Below, piece after piece: positions 32,946 to 40,695 of a stretch of DNA of 64,000 nt (positions within the stretch are counted from its first letter, which is position 1; each line of letters opens with the position of its first letter). The position numbers and the translations under genes are program-made. Location: positions 1-64,000 of the forward strand of contig JAFZYE010000051.1 of NCBI GenBank assembly GCA_017616445.1. Direction: 5' to 3'. Source of the stretch: Bacteroidaceae bacterium. GTDB taxonomy: Bacteria > Bacteroidota > Bacteroidia > Bacteroidales > Bacteroidaceae. The notes below the pieces were generated by a model. That model worked only from the letters and a program-made list of their open reading frames with translations. It made no database searches and was not told the DNA's origin.

Positions 32946-33626
32946 CTATCTGTTAAGTGCTAAATGAATACTATCGATTTCCTGACGGAGCAGCTTGCCG
33001 AATTCCTCTGCCTGCTTCATCCGCTCTGCGATATTCACGTCAGGACGGACGGACTTTGGAGGAGTTGGTACGTTCTGACTGCTAATCACCACATAGACGG
33101 TATCGCCATCCTCATCAATCTCAACATAGACACCTGGAGCCAGCTTTGAATAATCAAGAACCCCTCGAGACCCCCCTCCCGTCCCCCCTCTATGGGGGAA
33201 GCCTTTAGGGGGAGAAATCTTAGGATACCCATTGATGAATAAGTTCTCAGCTATTCTTTCCTTAAATGAAGAATTCAATGGGACTTGGAACTGAGCAGTT
33301 TGCTTGTATAAGGGTTCAAAGACAGTAGTATCAGAAGAAGTAGGAGTTGAAGGTACCGTCGTAGGTGTTATGGCTATCTGTTTATCCACAGGGCTGGCAG
33401 GCTTTCGCAGCAGGAAGAATGCCAGCAATAGGGTAGCCGCCACCGCTCCAAGGGTACTCCACACAACGATGGTGCGCAGACGAGCCTTGCGTCGTCGTGC
33501 CATCATAGCTTCAGCTACTCGCTGAGAGAAGTCGGCTGGCAACTGTGGCGTCTGCTCTGCCTGCTTGGCGAACACTTCTTTTAAAGCATCGTCGAGCCGT
33601 ATGGTTTCTTTGTTTCCTTTATTCAT
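32946..33626 (-). CDS. Putative anti-sigma factor, single-pass membrane protein
   Basis: The 226-residue protein has a cytosolic N-terminus of about 47 residues with the words IRLDDALKEVFAKQAEQ, one transmembrane helix (about 50-70, VVWSTLGAVAATLLLAFFLL) and a periplasmic part. Its start overlaps the stop of the ECF sigma gene by 8 bp. This layout is that of a membrane anti-sigma factor, although no zinc-binding HxxxCxxC motif is visible. A G/C palindromic repeat is inserted in frame in the periplasmic part (PPKGFPHRGGTGGGSRG). The C-terminus (RMKQAEEFGKLLRQEIDSIH) is probably helical. Confidence 0.75.
   Translation of the reverse strand: MNKGNKETIRLDDALKEVFAKQAEQTPQLPADFSQRVAEAMMARRRKARLRTIVVWSTLGAVAATLLLAFFLLRKPASPVDKQIAITPTTVPSTPTSSDTTVFEPLYKQTAQFQVPLNSSFKERIAENLFINGYPKISPPKGFPHRGGTGGGSRGVLDYSKLAPGVYVEIDEDGDTVYVVISSQNVPTPPKSVRPDVNIAERMKQAEEFGKLLRQEIDSIHLALNR
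33159..33216. repeat. G/C palindromic element inside the anti-sigma gene
   Basis: C runs (GACCCCCCTCCC, GTCCCCCCTC) with TATGGGGGAAG and TTTAGGGGGAG lie in frame, giving a Gly/Pro/Arg-rich loop in the periplasmic part. Confidence 0.65.
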
Positions 33627-34188
33627 TTTTATTCCCTTTTATCATAATCTCATATAGTTTCTTACGTATTCTGTGAAGTCTCATCTTGAGAGTCGATTCT
33701 TTGGCTCCCACGATGAACGAAATATCGCGAATGCTTTGGTGTTCGTAGTAGTACATCGTCAGAAGGTTTTGCTCTGCAATAGGTAACTGACGAACGGCTT
33801 GGTCGAGCTGGTTGAGCATCACTTCGCGGTTGAAGGAATCCATTTCGAAATCTGCATCCTCATCGGTGTCAATTGACTCCAAGTCCTCCGCATAATAGAG
33901 GAGGTCTTTGTGTCTTCTCCTCAGCTCATCAACCACCAATCGGTAGGCAATCCTGCAAAGCCAAGTTGACAAGGAAGCCCGCTTGGGGTCGTAGCGGTCA
34001 ATCGTCTCGAATAGCTTGATGAACGTGTCCTGAGTCAGTTCCTCTGCCCGTGTCTCATCGCCAACAATCCTTACGACCATCGTGAAAACGGTCTGTCCAT
34101 AACGAGCCACCAAAGTCTCAAAGCCGTACCTTTCCCCACGTTTTACCGCAGCTATTATGTCATGATCAGTATACTGCATGATAATCAA
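33619..34188 (-). CDS. ECF-type RNA polymerase sigma factor
   Basis: The 189-residue protein has region 2 at about 22-90 (ELTQDTFIKLFETIDRYDP, STWLCRIAYRLVVDELRRR) and region 4 at about 125-180 (LPIAEQNLLTMYYYEHQSIRD, ESTLKMRLHRIRKKL). It directs RNA polymerase to its own regulon. It heads an operon with the anti-sigma gene, three secreted paralogues and a BspA-like protein. Its first codons lie next to one copy of a 42-bp direct repeat whose second copy is beside ftsZ. Start at 34188 (MIIMQY); an ATG three codons later is the alternative. Confidence 0.93.
   Translation of the reverse strand: MIIMQYTDHDIIAAVKRGERYGFETLVARYGQTVFTMVVRIVGDETRAEELTQDTFIKLFETIDRYDPKRASLSTWLCRIAYRLVVDELRRRHKDLLYYAEDLESIDTDEDADFEMDSFNREVMLNQLDQAVRQLPIAEQNLLTMYYYEHQSIRDISFIVGAKESTLKMRLHRIRKKLYEIMIKGNKNE
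34126..34167. repeat. 42-bp direct repeat, copy 1 (inside the sigma gene)
   Basis: Bases 34126-34167 encode codons for DHDIIAAVKRGERY of the sigma factor. The identical 42 bases occur at 35329-35370 in the same orientation. The two copies bracket the HEPN-MNT pair and the start of the sigma gene. Confidence 0.9.
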
Positions 34189-34217
34189 CTCTTCATCTAT
34201 TATACGTAATAATCATG

Positions 34218-34254
34218 CAAAGGTAACAAAAAACATGAATTTTCGGCAAAGATA
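34218..34254 (-). promoter_or_regulatory. Promoter(s) of the sigma factor operon
   Basis: On the minus strand, TTTG (34250-34247), a 21-bp spacer and TACCTTTG (34225-34218) form a full match. The same TTTG is also part of a second -7 box, TATCTTTG (34254-34247), so two overlapping start points are possible. A housekeeping-type promoter means basal transcription does not need the ECF factor itself. Confidence 0.75.
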
Positions 34255-34255
34255 A

Positions 34256-34282
34256 TAAAAAAAGGTGCGCAATGCACACCTT
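34256..34282 (-). terminator. Intrinsic terminator of the MNT-HEPN operon
   Basis: On the minus strand, AAGGTGTGC and GCGCACCTT pair (9 bp, one wobble) around ATT, followed by TTTTTATTAT. It lies between the HEPN gene and the sigma promoter. Confidence 0.85.
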
Positions 34283-34366
34283 ATAAGTCATTGTATTCAT
34301 ATCGTTTTTCCTCCTTTACTTTATAAAACCAGCTTCTTTCAAATCTTCGTAAAGAAACAAAGAATA

Positions 34367-34762
34367 TTAGCCTATCAACTGCTCAATAACTCTTACCAAT
34401 TCCTGAGCTGGCTCTACAAAAGTTAAAAGTTCGTCCTTAGTAACATCAAACAAGCAATTATAATCGCCCTTTTCTCTTAATTGTTCCATTCTGGTAAGAA
34501 AAGCGCCTAATCTGTCTTCTATAATACCTGTTTTAATAAAATGTAACCCTAACTGTGTCAACATGCCAGAATGCCTACGGCTGGCCAATCCGTTATGAAT
34601 AAACAACGCTTGAACTGCGTGAAAACAAGCATAATAATAACGGTTGGCAGCAATATCCCATTGCTCCAACTCGCAAACCATTTCTGCCTGCTTCATAAAC
34701 TTGTGCGCTCGTTCCATTTCCAAACGCACCATCGTTTTTCTATCTTCTTCGCTTAGTCCCAT
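34367..34762 (-). CDS. HEPN-domain protein (toxin of HEPN-MNT pair)
   Basis: The 131-residue helical protein has the HEPN pattern: RAHKFMKQAEMVCE, NRYYYACFHAVQALF and a late helix with EDRLGAFLTRMEQLREKGDY. HEPN proteins of this kind act as RNases or as regulated partners of minimal nucleotidyltransferases. Its start codon shares a base with the stop of the MNT gene (TAATG), showing translational coupling. The RxxxxH motif of the strongly toxic HEPN group is not obvious; the motif SRRHSGM is only similar. The function as a toxin is therefore inferred from the pairing. Confidence 0.83.
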   Translation of the reverse strand: MGLSEEDRKTMVRLEMERAHKFMKQAEMVCELEQWDIAANRYYYACFHAVQALFIHNGLASRRHSGMLTQLGLHFIKTGIIEDRLGAFLTRMEQLREKGDYNCLFDVTKDELLTFVEPAQELVRVIEQLIG

Positions 34763-35076
34763 TATAATATGACGGCATCTTGAAGTACATTATGATAGAA
34801 TGGAGTTATACGGCTGGCATCCCATTCTTTCTTTGTATACATGATCGGATTAATCTCTGCGCCCAAATCCCAGCCAAGCTTCGTTAACGGATAAGTCACT
34901 GTATCATAATCTGAAGGCAATAATGAGTCCTTGTCCATCACGATAAGGATATCCCAATCTGAACCACGATGAGCATCTCCACGAGCCTGTGACCCATAGA
35001 GCATTGCAGTGGCATGTTCCGGTAATGACAAAGCCAACTGTTTCTTAATCCTATCAAGTATCGTCTTGTACTTCAT
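34762..35076 (-). CDS. Minimal nucleotidyltransferase (antitoxin of HEPN-MNT pair)
   Basis: The 104-residue protein has the nucleotidyltransferase motif YGSQARGDAHRGSDWD, in which Gly28-Ser29 and the two aspartates Asp40 and Asp42 bind nucleotide and metal. In characterised pairs, the MNT antitoxin AMP-modifies a tyrosine of its HEPN partner to silence it. It is first in a two-gene operon with its own promoter and terminator. The cassette stands between two 42-bp direct repeats, suggesting it was inserted as a unit. Confidence 0.88.
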   Translation of the reverse strand: MKYKTILDRIKKQLALSLPEHATAMLYGSQARGDAHRGSDWDILIVMDKDSLLPSDYDTVTYPLTKLGWDLGAEINPIMYTKKEWDASRITPFYHNVLQDAVIL

Positions 35077-35125
35077 ATCCGCATCAAATTATTAAAACTA
35101 ATAAATCTGAGCTATATTTCCTTCG

Positions 35126-35157
35126 CAAAGATACGTACTTTCAACGAAACCACCAAA
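35126..35157 (-). promoter_or_regulatory. Promoter of the MNT-HEPN operon
   Basis: On the minus strand, TTTG (35157-35154), a 20-bp spacer and TATCTTTG (35133-35126) match the consensus exactly. The leader is about 45 nt. The remainder of the 306-bp gap to ftsZ (35158-35328) shows only a repeated ATCCGTTC word and no gene. Confidence 0.85.
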
Positions 35158-35328
35158 TATTTAAATAAAAAATTGCTGTTCATCATTATCCGTTCGCCAA
35201 GAACTGTCCATATTTCCTGATTCCCTCTGCTGGCTCATCATTTTTGTTTTCATCTCTTACAACCATTTCTTTGGTTAAAAGAATAATCGCTTTCCTCTTA
35301 TAATCCGTTCTTGTCCTTATCTATCTGC

Positions 35329-35370
35329 GTACCTTTCCCCACGTTTTACCGCAGCTATTATGTCATGATC
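35329..35370. repeat. 42-bp direct repeat, copy 2 (beside ftsZ)
   Basis: Identical to 34126-34167, it is a detached fragment of the 5' end of the sigma gene, 12 bp from the ftsZ stop. Read on the minus strand, it would encode DHDIIAAVKRGERY and then soon stop. Confidence 0.9.
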
Positions 35371-35382
35371 GGCTATAAGCGC

Positions 35383-36693
35383 TTATGTGAAGCTGATGAC
35401 GGAGCCTGCTGCCGGTGCGGATGCACTCAGGATGTTGGAGCGGTCGTTGATGGCACGGATGTCATCACGCTTGCGACGATAGGTGGGTATGGTCTCAACC
35501 ATGCTGATGACATCGTCGTTGTCGAGGTCTTCGTCCTTGAAGATGTAGTTGTAGGTGAGCTTGCGGATGGAACCGCCTTTGTGGTCGTCACCATAAATCT
35601 CTCTACGACGAATCTCGTTCTCGATATCTTTCTCAGTGCGCTCAGCCGTGCGTTTGCGTATCTCTTCGTTGCGTTGGTTGATGCGGTCGTTCATCTCTGC
35701 GGAGTTGATGTTCTGTACACCGAATCCGGTAGCGAGGATGGTGACCTTGACTTTTTCTTTGAGTGATGAATCGACGGAGAGTCCCCACTTGGTTTCGACG
35801 ATATCGGCAGTTTTCATCTTCTCCATGAACTCATGGATTTCGCCCATCTCTTCCATCATGAGGCTTGGCGTTCCGTCGGAATCGTCGCCGCAGAAGGCGA
35901 TATGGAGCAGAATCTTCTGTGAGTTGTAGATGTCGTTGTTGTTGAGCAGTGGTGAGTGGAGTGCGTCTTCGATGGCTTTGGAGATACGTCCGTCACCGCT
36001 TCCGTAACCTGTACTCATGATGGCTACGCCTCCGTTCTGCAGTACGGTCTTCACATCCTTGAAGTCGAGGTTGATGACTCCGTGCATGGTGATGATTTCG
36101 GCAATGCTACGTGCTGCGTTGCAGAGGGTGTCGTCGGCTTTGGCGAATGCATCGAGGACGGTGAGTTCGGGGTAGATCTCGCGCAGGCGTTCGTTGTTGA
36201 TGACGAGGAGTGCATCTACGTTCTTGCTCATCTCTTCAACACCATCGAGTGCCTTGTCGATTTTCTTGATGCCTTCCCAGCGGAAAGGGATGGTGACGAT
36301 GCCGACGGTGAGGATGCCCATGTCCTTCGCTGTCTTTGCAATGACTGGTGCGGCTCCGGTTCCTGTACCGCCTCCCATACCTGCTGTGATGAACACCATC
36401 TTGGTGCCATCGCTCAGCATGGCCTTTACTTCGTCGAGCGATTCTTCTGCTGCCTTACGTCCTGCTACTGGGTCGTTGCCGGCTCCAAGTCCTTCCTTAC
36501 CTAACTGAAGCTTGGCAGGAACGACGGAGTCGTTGAGTGCTTTGTTATCGGTATTGCATACGACGAAGGCAACATCGTGAATACCTTTGTTGAACATGTT
36601 GTTGACGGCGTTACATCCTCCGCCACCTACACCGATGACTTTTATGATACTGGTTTTTCCTTGAGGAAAAGAGAATTCTACGTTATCAAACAT
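35383..36693 (-). CDS. ftsZ: Cell division protein FtsZ
   Basis: The 436-residue tubulin-like GTPase has the GTP-binding loop GGGTGTG at residues 108-114, the N-terminal GVGGGGCNAVNNM and the T7-loop words NLDFKDVKTVL. It polymerises into the division ring. The C-terminal linker is rich in Glu, Arg and Lys. IPTYRRKRD at about residue 405 resembles the conserved tail that binds FtsA, followed here by some 25 more residues. It is the last gene of the dcw operon, separated from ftsA by 102 bp of repeats. Confidence 0.97.
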   Translation of the reverse strand: MFDNVEFSFPQGKTSIIKVIGVGGGGCNAVNNMFNKGIHDVAFVVCNTDNKALNDSVVPAKLQLGKEGLGAGNDPVAGRKAAEESLDEVKAMLSDGTKMVFITAGMGGGTGTGAAPVIAKTAKDMGILTVGIVTIPFRWEGIKKIDKALDGVEEMSKNVDALLVINNERLREIYPELTVLDAFAKADDTLCNAARSIAEIITMHGVINLDFKDVKTVLQNGGVAIMSTGYGSGDGRISKAIEDALHSPLLNNNDIYNSQKILLHIAFCGDDSDGTPSLMMEEMGEIHEFMEKMKTADIVETKWGLSVDSSLKEKVKVTILATGFGVQNINSAEMNDRINQRNEEIRKRTAERTEKDIENEIRRREIYGDDHKGGSIRKLTYNYIFKDEDLDNDDVISMVETIPTYRRKRDDIRAINDRSNILSASAPAAGSVISFT

Positions 36694-36696
36694 TTT

Positions 36697-36790
36697 TAAA
36701 GTTTATAGTTTAAAGTTTCAAGTTCCAAGTTTCAAGTTCAAAGTTCAAAGTTCAAGAGCCCACTCCAGCTCCCCCATGGGGGAGGGCGGT
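36697..36790. repeat. Repeats between ftsA and ftsZ
   Basis: TTTAAAGTTTATAG and TTCAAGTTCCAAG units at 36697-36752 are followed by a palindrome CTCCCCCATGGGGGAG at about 36770 with GGCGGTGGCTTTTATT. The latter could act as a partial terminator or processing site on one strand. Confidence 0.7.
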
Positions 36791-36795
36791 GGCTT

Positions 36796-38400
36796 TTATT
36801 CTTTCAGGAGGTCATCGACCCATTTGTTGAGTTTGCCAAAGAGACTGTTCTTCTTCGAGATGTCTTTCAACTGAGTCTGAAGGTTTTCGGCCTCTTCATC
36901 GCATTTGGTGATGAGAATGTCGGCTTCACGGAGCGACTGCTTGTATTTGTCTTTTCCTACGAGCAGGTCTTTGTTCGTGCTGTAGTCTTCTGTAATGATT
37001 GCGTGTGCCTCGTTGATGAATGCCACAGCTGCATTACGGAGTTTCTTGTTGCTCTCATCGTTGGTGATGGCTTCGCTGGTCTGCTGCAGCTTGAGGATTG
37101 TTTCACGTAGTTGTGTCTTGGTCTGCTCGATGTATTCGAGTGCGGCTTCTTCCTCCTGCTGTAACTTCGCAGCTGCCTCCTTGTGTGCGGAGATTTCCTG
37201 ATTCTTCTCGTTGTCGCGGAAGATGTCAGGACCGTTGTATTGCTCCTCGCCCACACAGTTCTCTGTTCCTGAAAGCAGCAGCGCAACGATGGTGCCACTC
37301 GTGGTACTCTCGAGTGAGAGCGATGTGATGTCGCTGTTCTTGATGAGTGGTGGAATGAGTTTCTTGGCAATCCTTACCTTGTCGACCTTCAGTGTGGTGG
37401 TGCATGCTTTCTCGATGTTTGGAATATTGGCTCCTCCACCTGTGATGACGATTCCACCCAGCAGCTTGTCTGCGTAGTCGGAGTTGTGCAGCTGGTTCTC
37501 TACGTTGATGAGTATTTCTTGCAGACGTGCTTCGATGATGCGACGGATTTCTTTCACTTCGATGGCGCGTCCGTCGGAAGTGGTATAGGTCTGTCCATTC
37601 TCATCGTTGGCAGTTGTCTCTACGGTAGCATCTGCATAGGTGAGCATCAGCTGTTCGGCTTCTGCCGGTTCAATCTGCAGGTCGCAGAGGTCTTGTGTGA
37701 TGTTGCTGATACCCAAAGGCAGTGTGATGATTTGACGTACGATGTTGTTTTTCAGTACGGAAATCGTCGTTGTGCCGGCACCGAAGTCAATCAGCGCTGT
37801 ACCAGATCGTTTCTCTGCATCGGTCAGCACACTGTTGGCCAGTTCGAAAGCGGACAGGCGGTAGTCGGCGATATCGAGACCGATGTTCTCGAAACTGGTC
37901 TTGATGTTGTTGCGTATGCGGCAGTTGGCGATGACATTGAGGAACTTGCCCTCGATGTTCGTACCCATGATACCCACAGGGTCGGCCGCTACGTTGGTGT
38001 CGACCACGAACTCCTGCGTGAAGTAGCCGATCAGCTCATTGTCCTCGTAGGGAACTGCGTGGCTCTCGTCGGTGATGAGGTCGATATGCGCCTGATTGAT
38101 GTATGTGGGTGTCAGCATGTTTTTCTGAACCACACTCTTGACCGAACGTACAGACTGACCACCCAGACCGATATAGGTGCGGGTAATCTTCATTTTAAGG
38201 GCAGCTTCAAGTTTGCTGATAATCGTCTTGATGCTGAGTGTCGTTTTCTCAATGTTATAGACTACTCCTCGCTTGACGCAGTCAGTAGTCTTGTCTTCTG
38301 CATAGGCCAAAATCTGCATGGTCCCGTCCTTCATCTTTCCGGCGATGCCCGAAATTTTCGATGAGCCCAGTTCGATGGCTACAATGATTGCTTCTTGCAT
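36796..38400 (-). CDS. ftsA: Cell division protein FtsA with extended C-terminus
   Basis: The 534-residue actin-like protein is about 110 residues longer than E. coli FtsA. The ATPase motifs are seen at the start (AIELGSSKISGIAG), in ALIDFGAGTTTISV and in GGIVITGGGANIPNIEKA. After about residue 395 comes a long Glu/Lys/Gln-rich helical region, probably coiled coil. It ends in a short amphipathic helix (LFGKLNKWVDDLLKE) suited to bind the membrane. FtsA tethers FtsZ filaments to the membrane. The extension looks like a Bacteroidota feature rather than a defect. Confidence 0.95.
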   Translation of the reverse strand: MQEAIIVAIELGSSKISGIAGKMKDGTMQILAYAEDKTTDCVKRGVVYNIEKTTLSIKTIISKLEAALKMKITRTYIGLGGQSVRSVKSVVQKNMLTPTYINQAHIDLITDESHAVPYEDNELIGYFTQEFVVDTNVAADPVGIMGTNIEGKFLNVIANCRIRNNIKTSFENIGLDIADYRLSAFELANSVLTDAEKRSGTALIDFGAGTTTISVLKNNIVRQIITLPLGISNITQDLCDLQIEPAEAEQLMLTYADATVETTANDENGQTYTTSDGRAIEVKEIRRIIEARLQEILINVENQLHNSDYADKLLGGIVITGGGANIPNIEKACTTTLKVDKVRIAKKLIPPLIKNSDITSLSLESTTSGTIVALLLSGTENCVGEEQYNGPDIFRDNEKNQEISAHKEAAAKLQQEEEAALEYIEQTKTQLRETILKLQQTSEAITNDESNKKLRNAAVAFINEAHAIITEDYSTNKDLLVGKDKYKQSLREADILITKCDEEAENLQTQLKDISKKNSLFGKLNKWVDDLLKE

Positions 38401-38404
38401 AGAT

Positions 38405-38515
38405 TAATGTATAATTTACAATTTATAATTTATAATATATAATAATAGCGTTCTAAGTTCTAACCTCTCATCTCTCCCCTTTGGTGGAGATTTAGAGGGG
38501 GCTTTTTATTTCCTA
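38405..38515. repeat. Repeats between ftsQ and ftsA
   Basis: TTTACAATTTATAATTTATAAT units are joined to AAGTTCTAACCTCTCATC and a palindrome CTCCCCTTTGGTGGAG with GAGGGGGCTTTTTATTT, reaching the end of ftsQ. The order, A/T repeat then G/C palindrome, matches other junctions. Confidence 0.7.
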
Positions 38516-39264
38516 CAAATGATTTGTCCTTCGTACTCCAGGTCGATTTCCGAATACTTGTTCCATCCGATTTCTGACAGCGCTTTCTTGTAGAACACCA
38601 TCAGTCGATGCAGCTTCTTATCGAAATGGTTGATATGACCTAAGTGGATGACGTGGTTGCCTACCCTGGGGTAGAGGTCTATCACGTATTCCTTGTCTGC
38701 GTTTGCCTTGACATTGATTTGCTCTATCTGGCTGTTCCAGAACTCGTCGTTCATGATGTACGCCCCCAGTTTCGACAGGCATTTCTTTGCGTATTCCTCC
38801 GACATGATTCCTGTGGCAACAGGTAGGTTGACGGGGTAGTTGGTCTTCGTGATGATTTTCCCGTACTTGTCGATGTAATAGCCTTTACCGTTGTTGGGCA
38901 GCACATAAATGACGGGAGTACGTTGTGTGATGTTGATGGTGACAGCGTTGTTGGCTGTCTTGTAGCACTCCACACGTTCTACGAATTCGTTCTTTGAGAG
39001 TGTCTTTTCGATGTCGCGTGTTTTGATGTCGGACATCAGACGGTCTTTCGGATAGATGTTCGCCTTATGAAGCTCGTTCTCAATGATTTCGTTGGTGATG
39101 AACCCTGAATGCTGGTTCTGTTCGATGTTGAGTTCGATATGTGTACATTTATCCTCTGGGGAAGGTGATGATGCAACAATGATGGCATATACGGCATACG
39201 CCGCAACACCGAGAACCAGTATTGCTCCAAATAGGATTTTTATGCCTTTCTTCAGTTGTATCAT
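38506..39264 (-). CDS. ftsQ: Cell division protein FtsQ
   Basis: The 252-residue protein has a short cytosolic start, one transmembrane helix (about 8-30, ILFGAILVLGVAAYAVYAI) and a periplasmic POTRA-like and beta domain (NEFVERVECYKTANNAVTINITQRTPV). Sequence conservation of FtsQ is low, so the call depends on topology and on its place between murC and ftsA. It links cytoplasmic and periplasmic divisome parts. Confidence 0.88.
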   Translation of the reverse strand: MIQLKKGIKILFGAILVLGVAAYAVYAIIVASSPSPEDKCTHIELNIEQNQHSGFITNEIIENELHKANIYPKDRLMSDIKTRDIEKTLSKNEFVERVECYKTANNAVTINITQRTPVIYVLPNNGKGYYIDKYGKIITKTNYPVNLPVATGIMSEEYAKKCLSKLGAYIMNDEFWNSQIEQINVKANADKEYVIDLYPRVGNHVIHLGHINHFDKKLHRLMVFYKKALSEIGWNKYSEIDLEYEGQIICRK

Positions 39265-39269
39265 GTAAA

Positions 39270-39325
39270 ATTTAAGAATTTAAGAATTAAAAAAATTGCA
39301 TTATGCATTATGAATTATGCATTAT
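39270..39325. repeat. GCATTATGAATTATGC repeats between murC and ftsQ
   Basis: AATTTAAGAATTAAG and GCATTATGCATTATG units fill the 50-bp junction and run into the last codons of murC. They belong to the CATAATG family. Confidence 0.65.
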
Positions 39326-40691
39326 TGGAGAGGACTTCTGTAATTGCTTGAACGTAATTCTCTATGTCGCCTGCTCCCAGCAGGATGAGGACATCGAAAT
39401 CTTTTTTGCGTACGCTCTCCACCACATCTTCCTTGTGGATGAGTTCTTTCTCGATACCTGGACGCAGGTTGTCGTAAATCAGCTTGCTGGTCACCCCAGG
39501 TATGGGAGCCTCGCGTGCGGGGTAGATGTCGCAAAGATATACTTTGTCTAACAGCGAAAGGCTGTCGGCAAACTCCTTATAGAAGTCACGTGTGCGCGTG
39601 TAGAGGTGTGGTTGGAACACCGCTGCAATCCGTTTGTCTTGGTATAGCTCACGGATTGACTTCACGCTTTGCTCTATCTCGTTGGGATGGTGTGCGTAGT
39701 CGCTGAGGAGCACCATCTTGTCAGTCTTGATCTTGAAGTCGAAACGACGGTCGACACCTCCGAACGACTTCATCCCGTTGCGGATTTCTTCTTCTGTCAC
39801 ACCATTCAGCCATGCAAGCGCCATTGCTGCGATACCGTTCTCGATATTGATGCTGACTGGAACTCCCAGCTGGATGTCCTTGATGACGGTTGTGGGTGTC
39901 ACAAAATCGAAGACAATCTCTCCGTTTCCTATCCGGATATTCTCAGCATGGAAGTCTCCCTCTGTGCGGGCATACTCGTAGACCTTGACTCCTTCCTGAA
40001 CATCGGGTTTCATTTCAAGTCCCTTGTGGATGATCAATGCACCACCTTTCTGGATGAGTGTCGTGTAGTGACGGAAACTCTCGAGGTAGGCTTCTTTGGT
40101 TCCATAGATGTCGAGATGATCGGGGTCGGTTGCCGTGATGACGGTCATGTAAGGACGTAACCAATGGAACGAACGGTCGAACTCATCGGCTTCGATCACG
40201 ACGTAGTCGCTTTTGTCGGAGAGGATGTAGTTGGTTCCGTAGTTCTTCGAAATACCTCCGAGGAATGCATTACAGTCGATATGTGACTGATGCAGCAGAT
40301 GAGCCGTCATCGTAGAGGTGGTTGTCTTTCCATGTGTGCCTGCAACGCAGAGTCCTTTGTGTGCCTGCGTGAGGAATCCCAGTACCTGAGCACGTTTCTG
40401 CAGGTCGAACCCGTTTTCGCGGAAGTACACCAGTTCCTTGTGTTCCGCAGGGATGGCAGGTGTGTAGACCACCAATGTGCTGTCTTTCTCTTTGAAGCAG
40501 GCAGGAATCGACTCTACGTTATCCTCATAATGGATTTGCGCCCCTTCGCTGATGAGTTTCTCCGTCAACTCACTTGGTGTGCGGTCGTAACCACCCACGT
40601 TGTAGCCTTTGGTGAGAAAATAGCGGAGTAGGGCACTCATACCTATGCCTCCTGCACCGATGAAATATACTGACTTCAATTCGTTTCCCAT
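39315..40691 (-). CDS. murC: UDP-N-acetylmuramate--L-alanine ligase
   Basis: The 458-residue Mur ligase has the N-terminal Rossmann loop FIGAGGIGMSALL, the ATP loop GTHGKTT at residues 118-124 and the DHLDIYG and YAHHPNEI motifs. MurC adds L-alanine to UDP-MurNAc, the first step of stem-peptide synthesis in the cytosol. It begins 4 bp before the end of the preceding murG, indicating tight coupling. Confidence 0.96.
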   Translation of the reverse strand: MGNELKSVYFIGAGGIGMSALLRYFLTKGYNVGGYDRTPSELTEKLISEGAQIHYEDNVESIPACFKEKDSTLVVYTPAIPAEHKELVYFRENGFDLQKRAQVLGFLTQAHKGLCVAGTHGKTTTSTMTAHLLHQSHIDCNAFLGGISKNYGTNYILSDKSDYVVIEADEFDRSFHWLRPYMTVITATDPDHLDIYGTKEAYLESFRHYTTLIQKGGALIIHKGLEMKPDVQEGVKVYEYARTEGDFHAENIRIGNGEIVFDFVTPTTVIKDIQLGVPVSINIENGIAAMALAWLNGVTEEEIRNGMKSFGGVDRRFDFKIKTDKMVLLSDYAHHPNEIEQSVKSIRELYQDKRIAAVFQPHLYTRTRDFYKEFADSLSLLDKVYLCDIYPAREAPIPGVTSKLIYDNLRPGIEKELIHKEDVVESVRKKDFDVLILLGAGDIENYVQAITEVLSNNA

Positions 40692-40695
40692 TTCT

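Noticed and set aside
34126..35370. Insertion sequence or prophage
   Set aside because: The 42-bp repeats flank a toxin-antitoxin pair, but there is no transposase, integrase or terminal inverted repeat in the interval.
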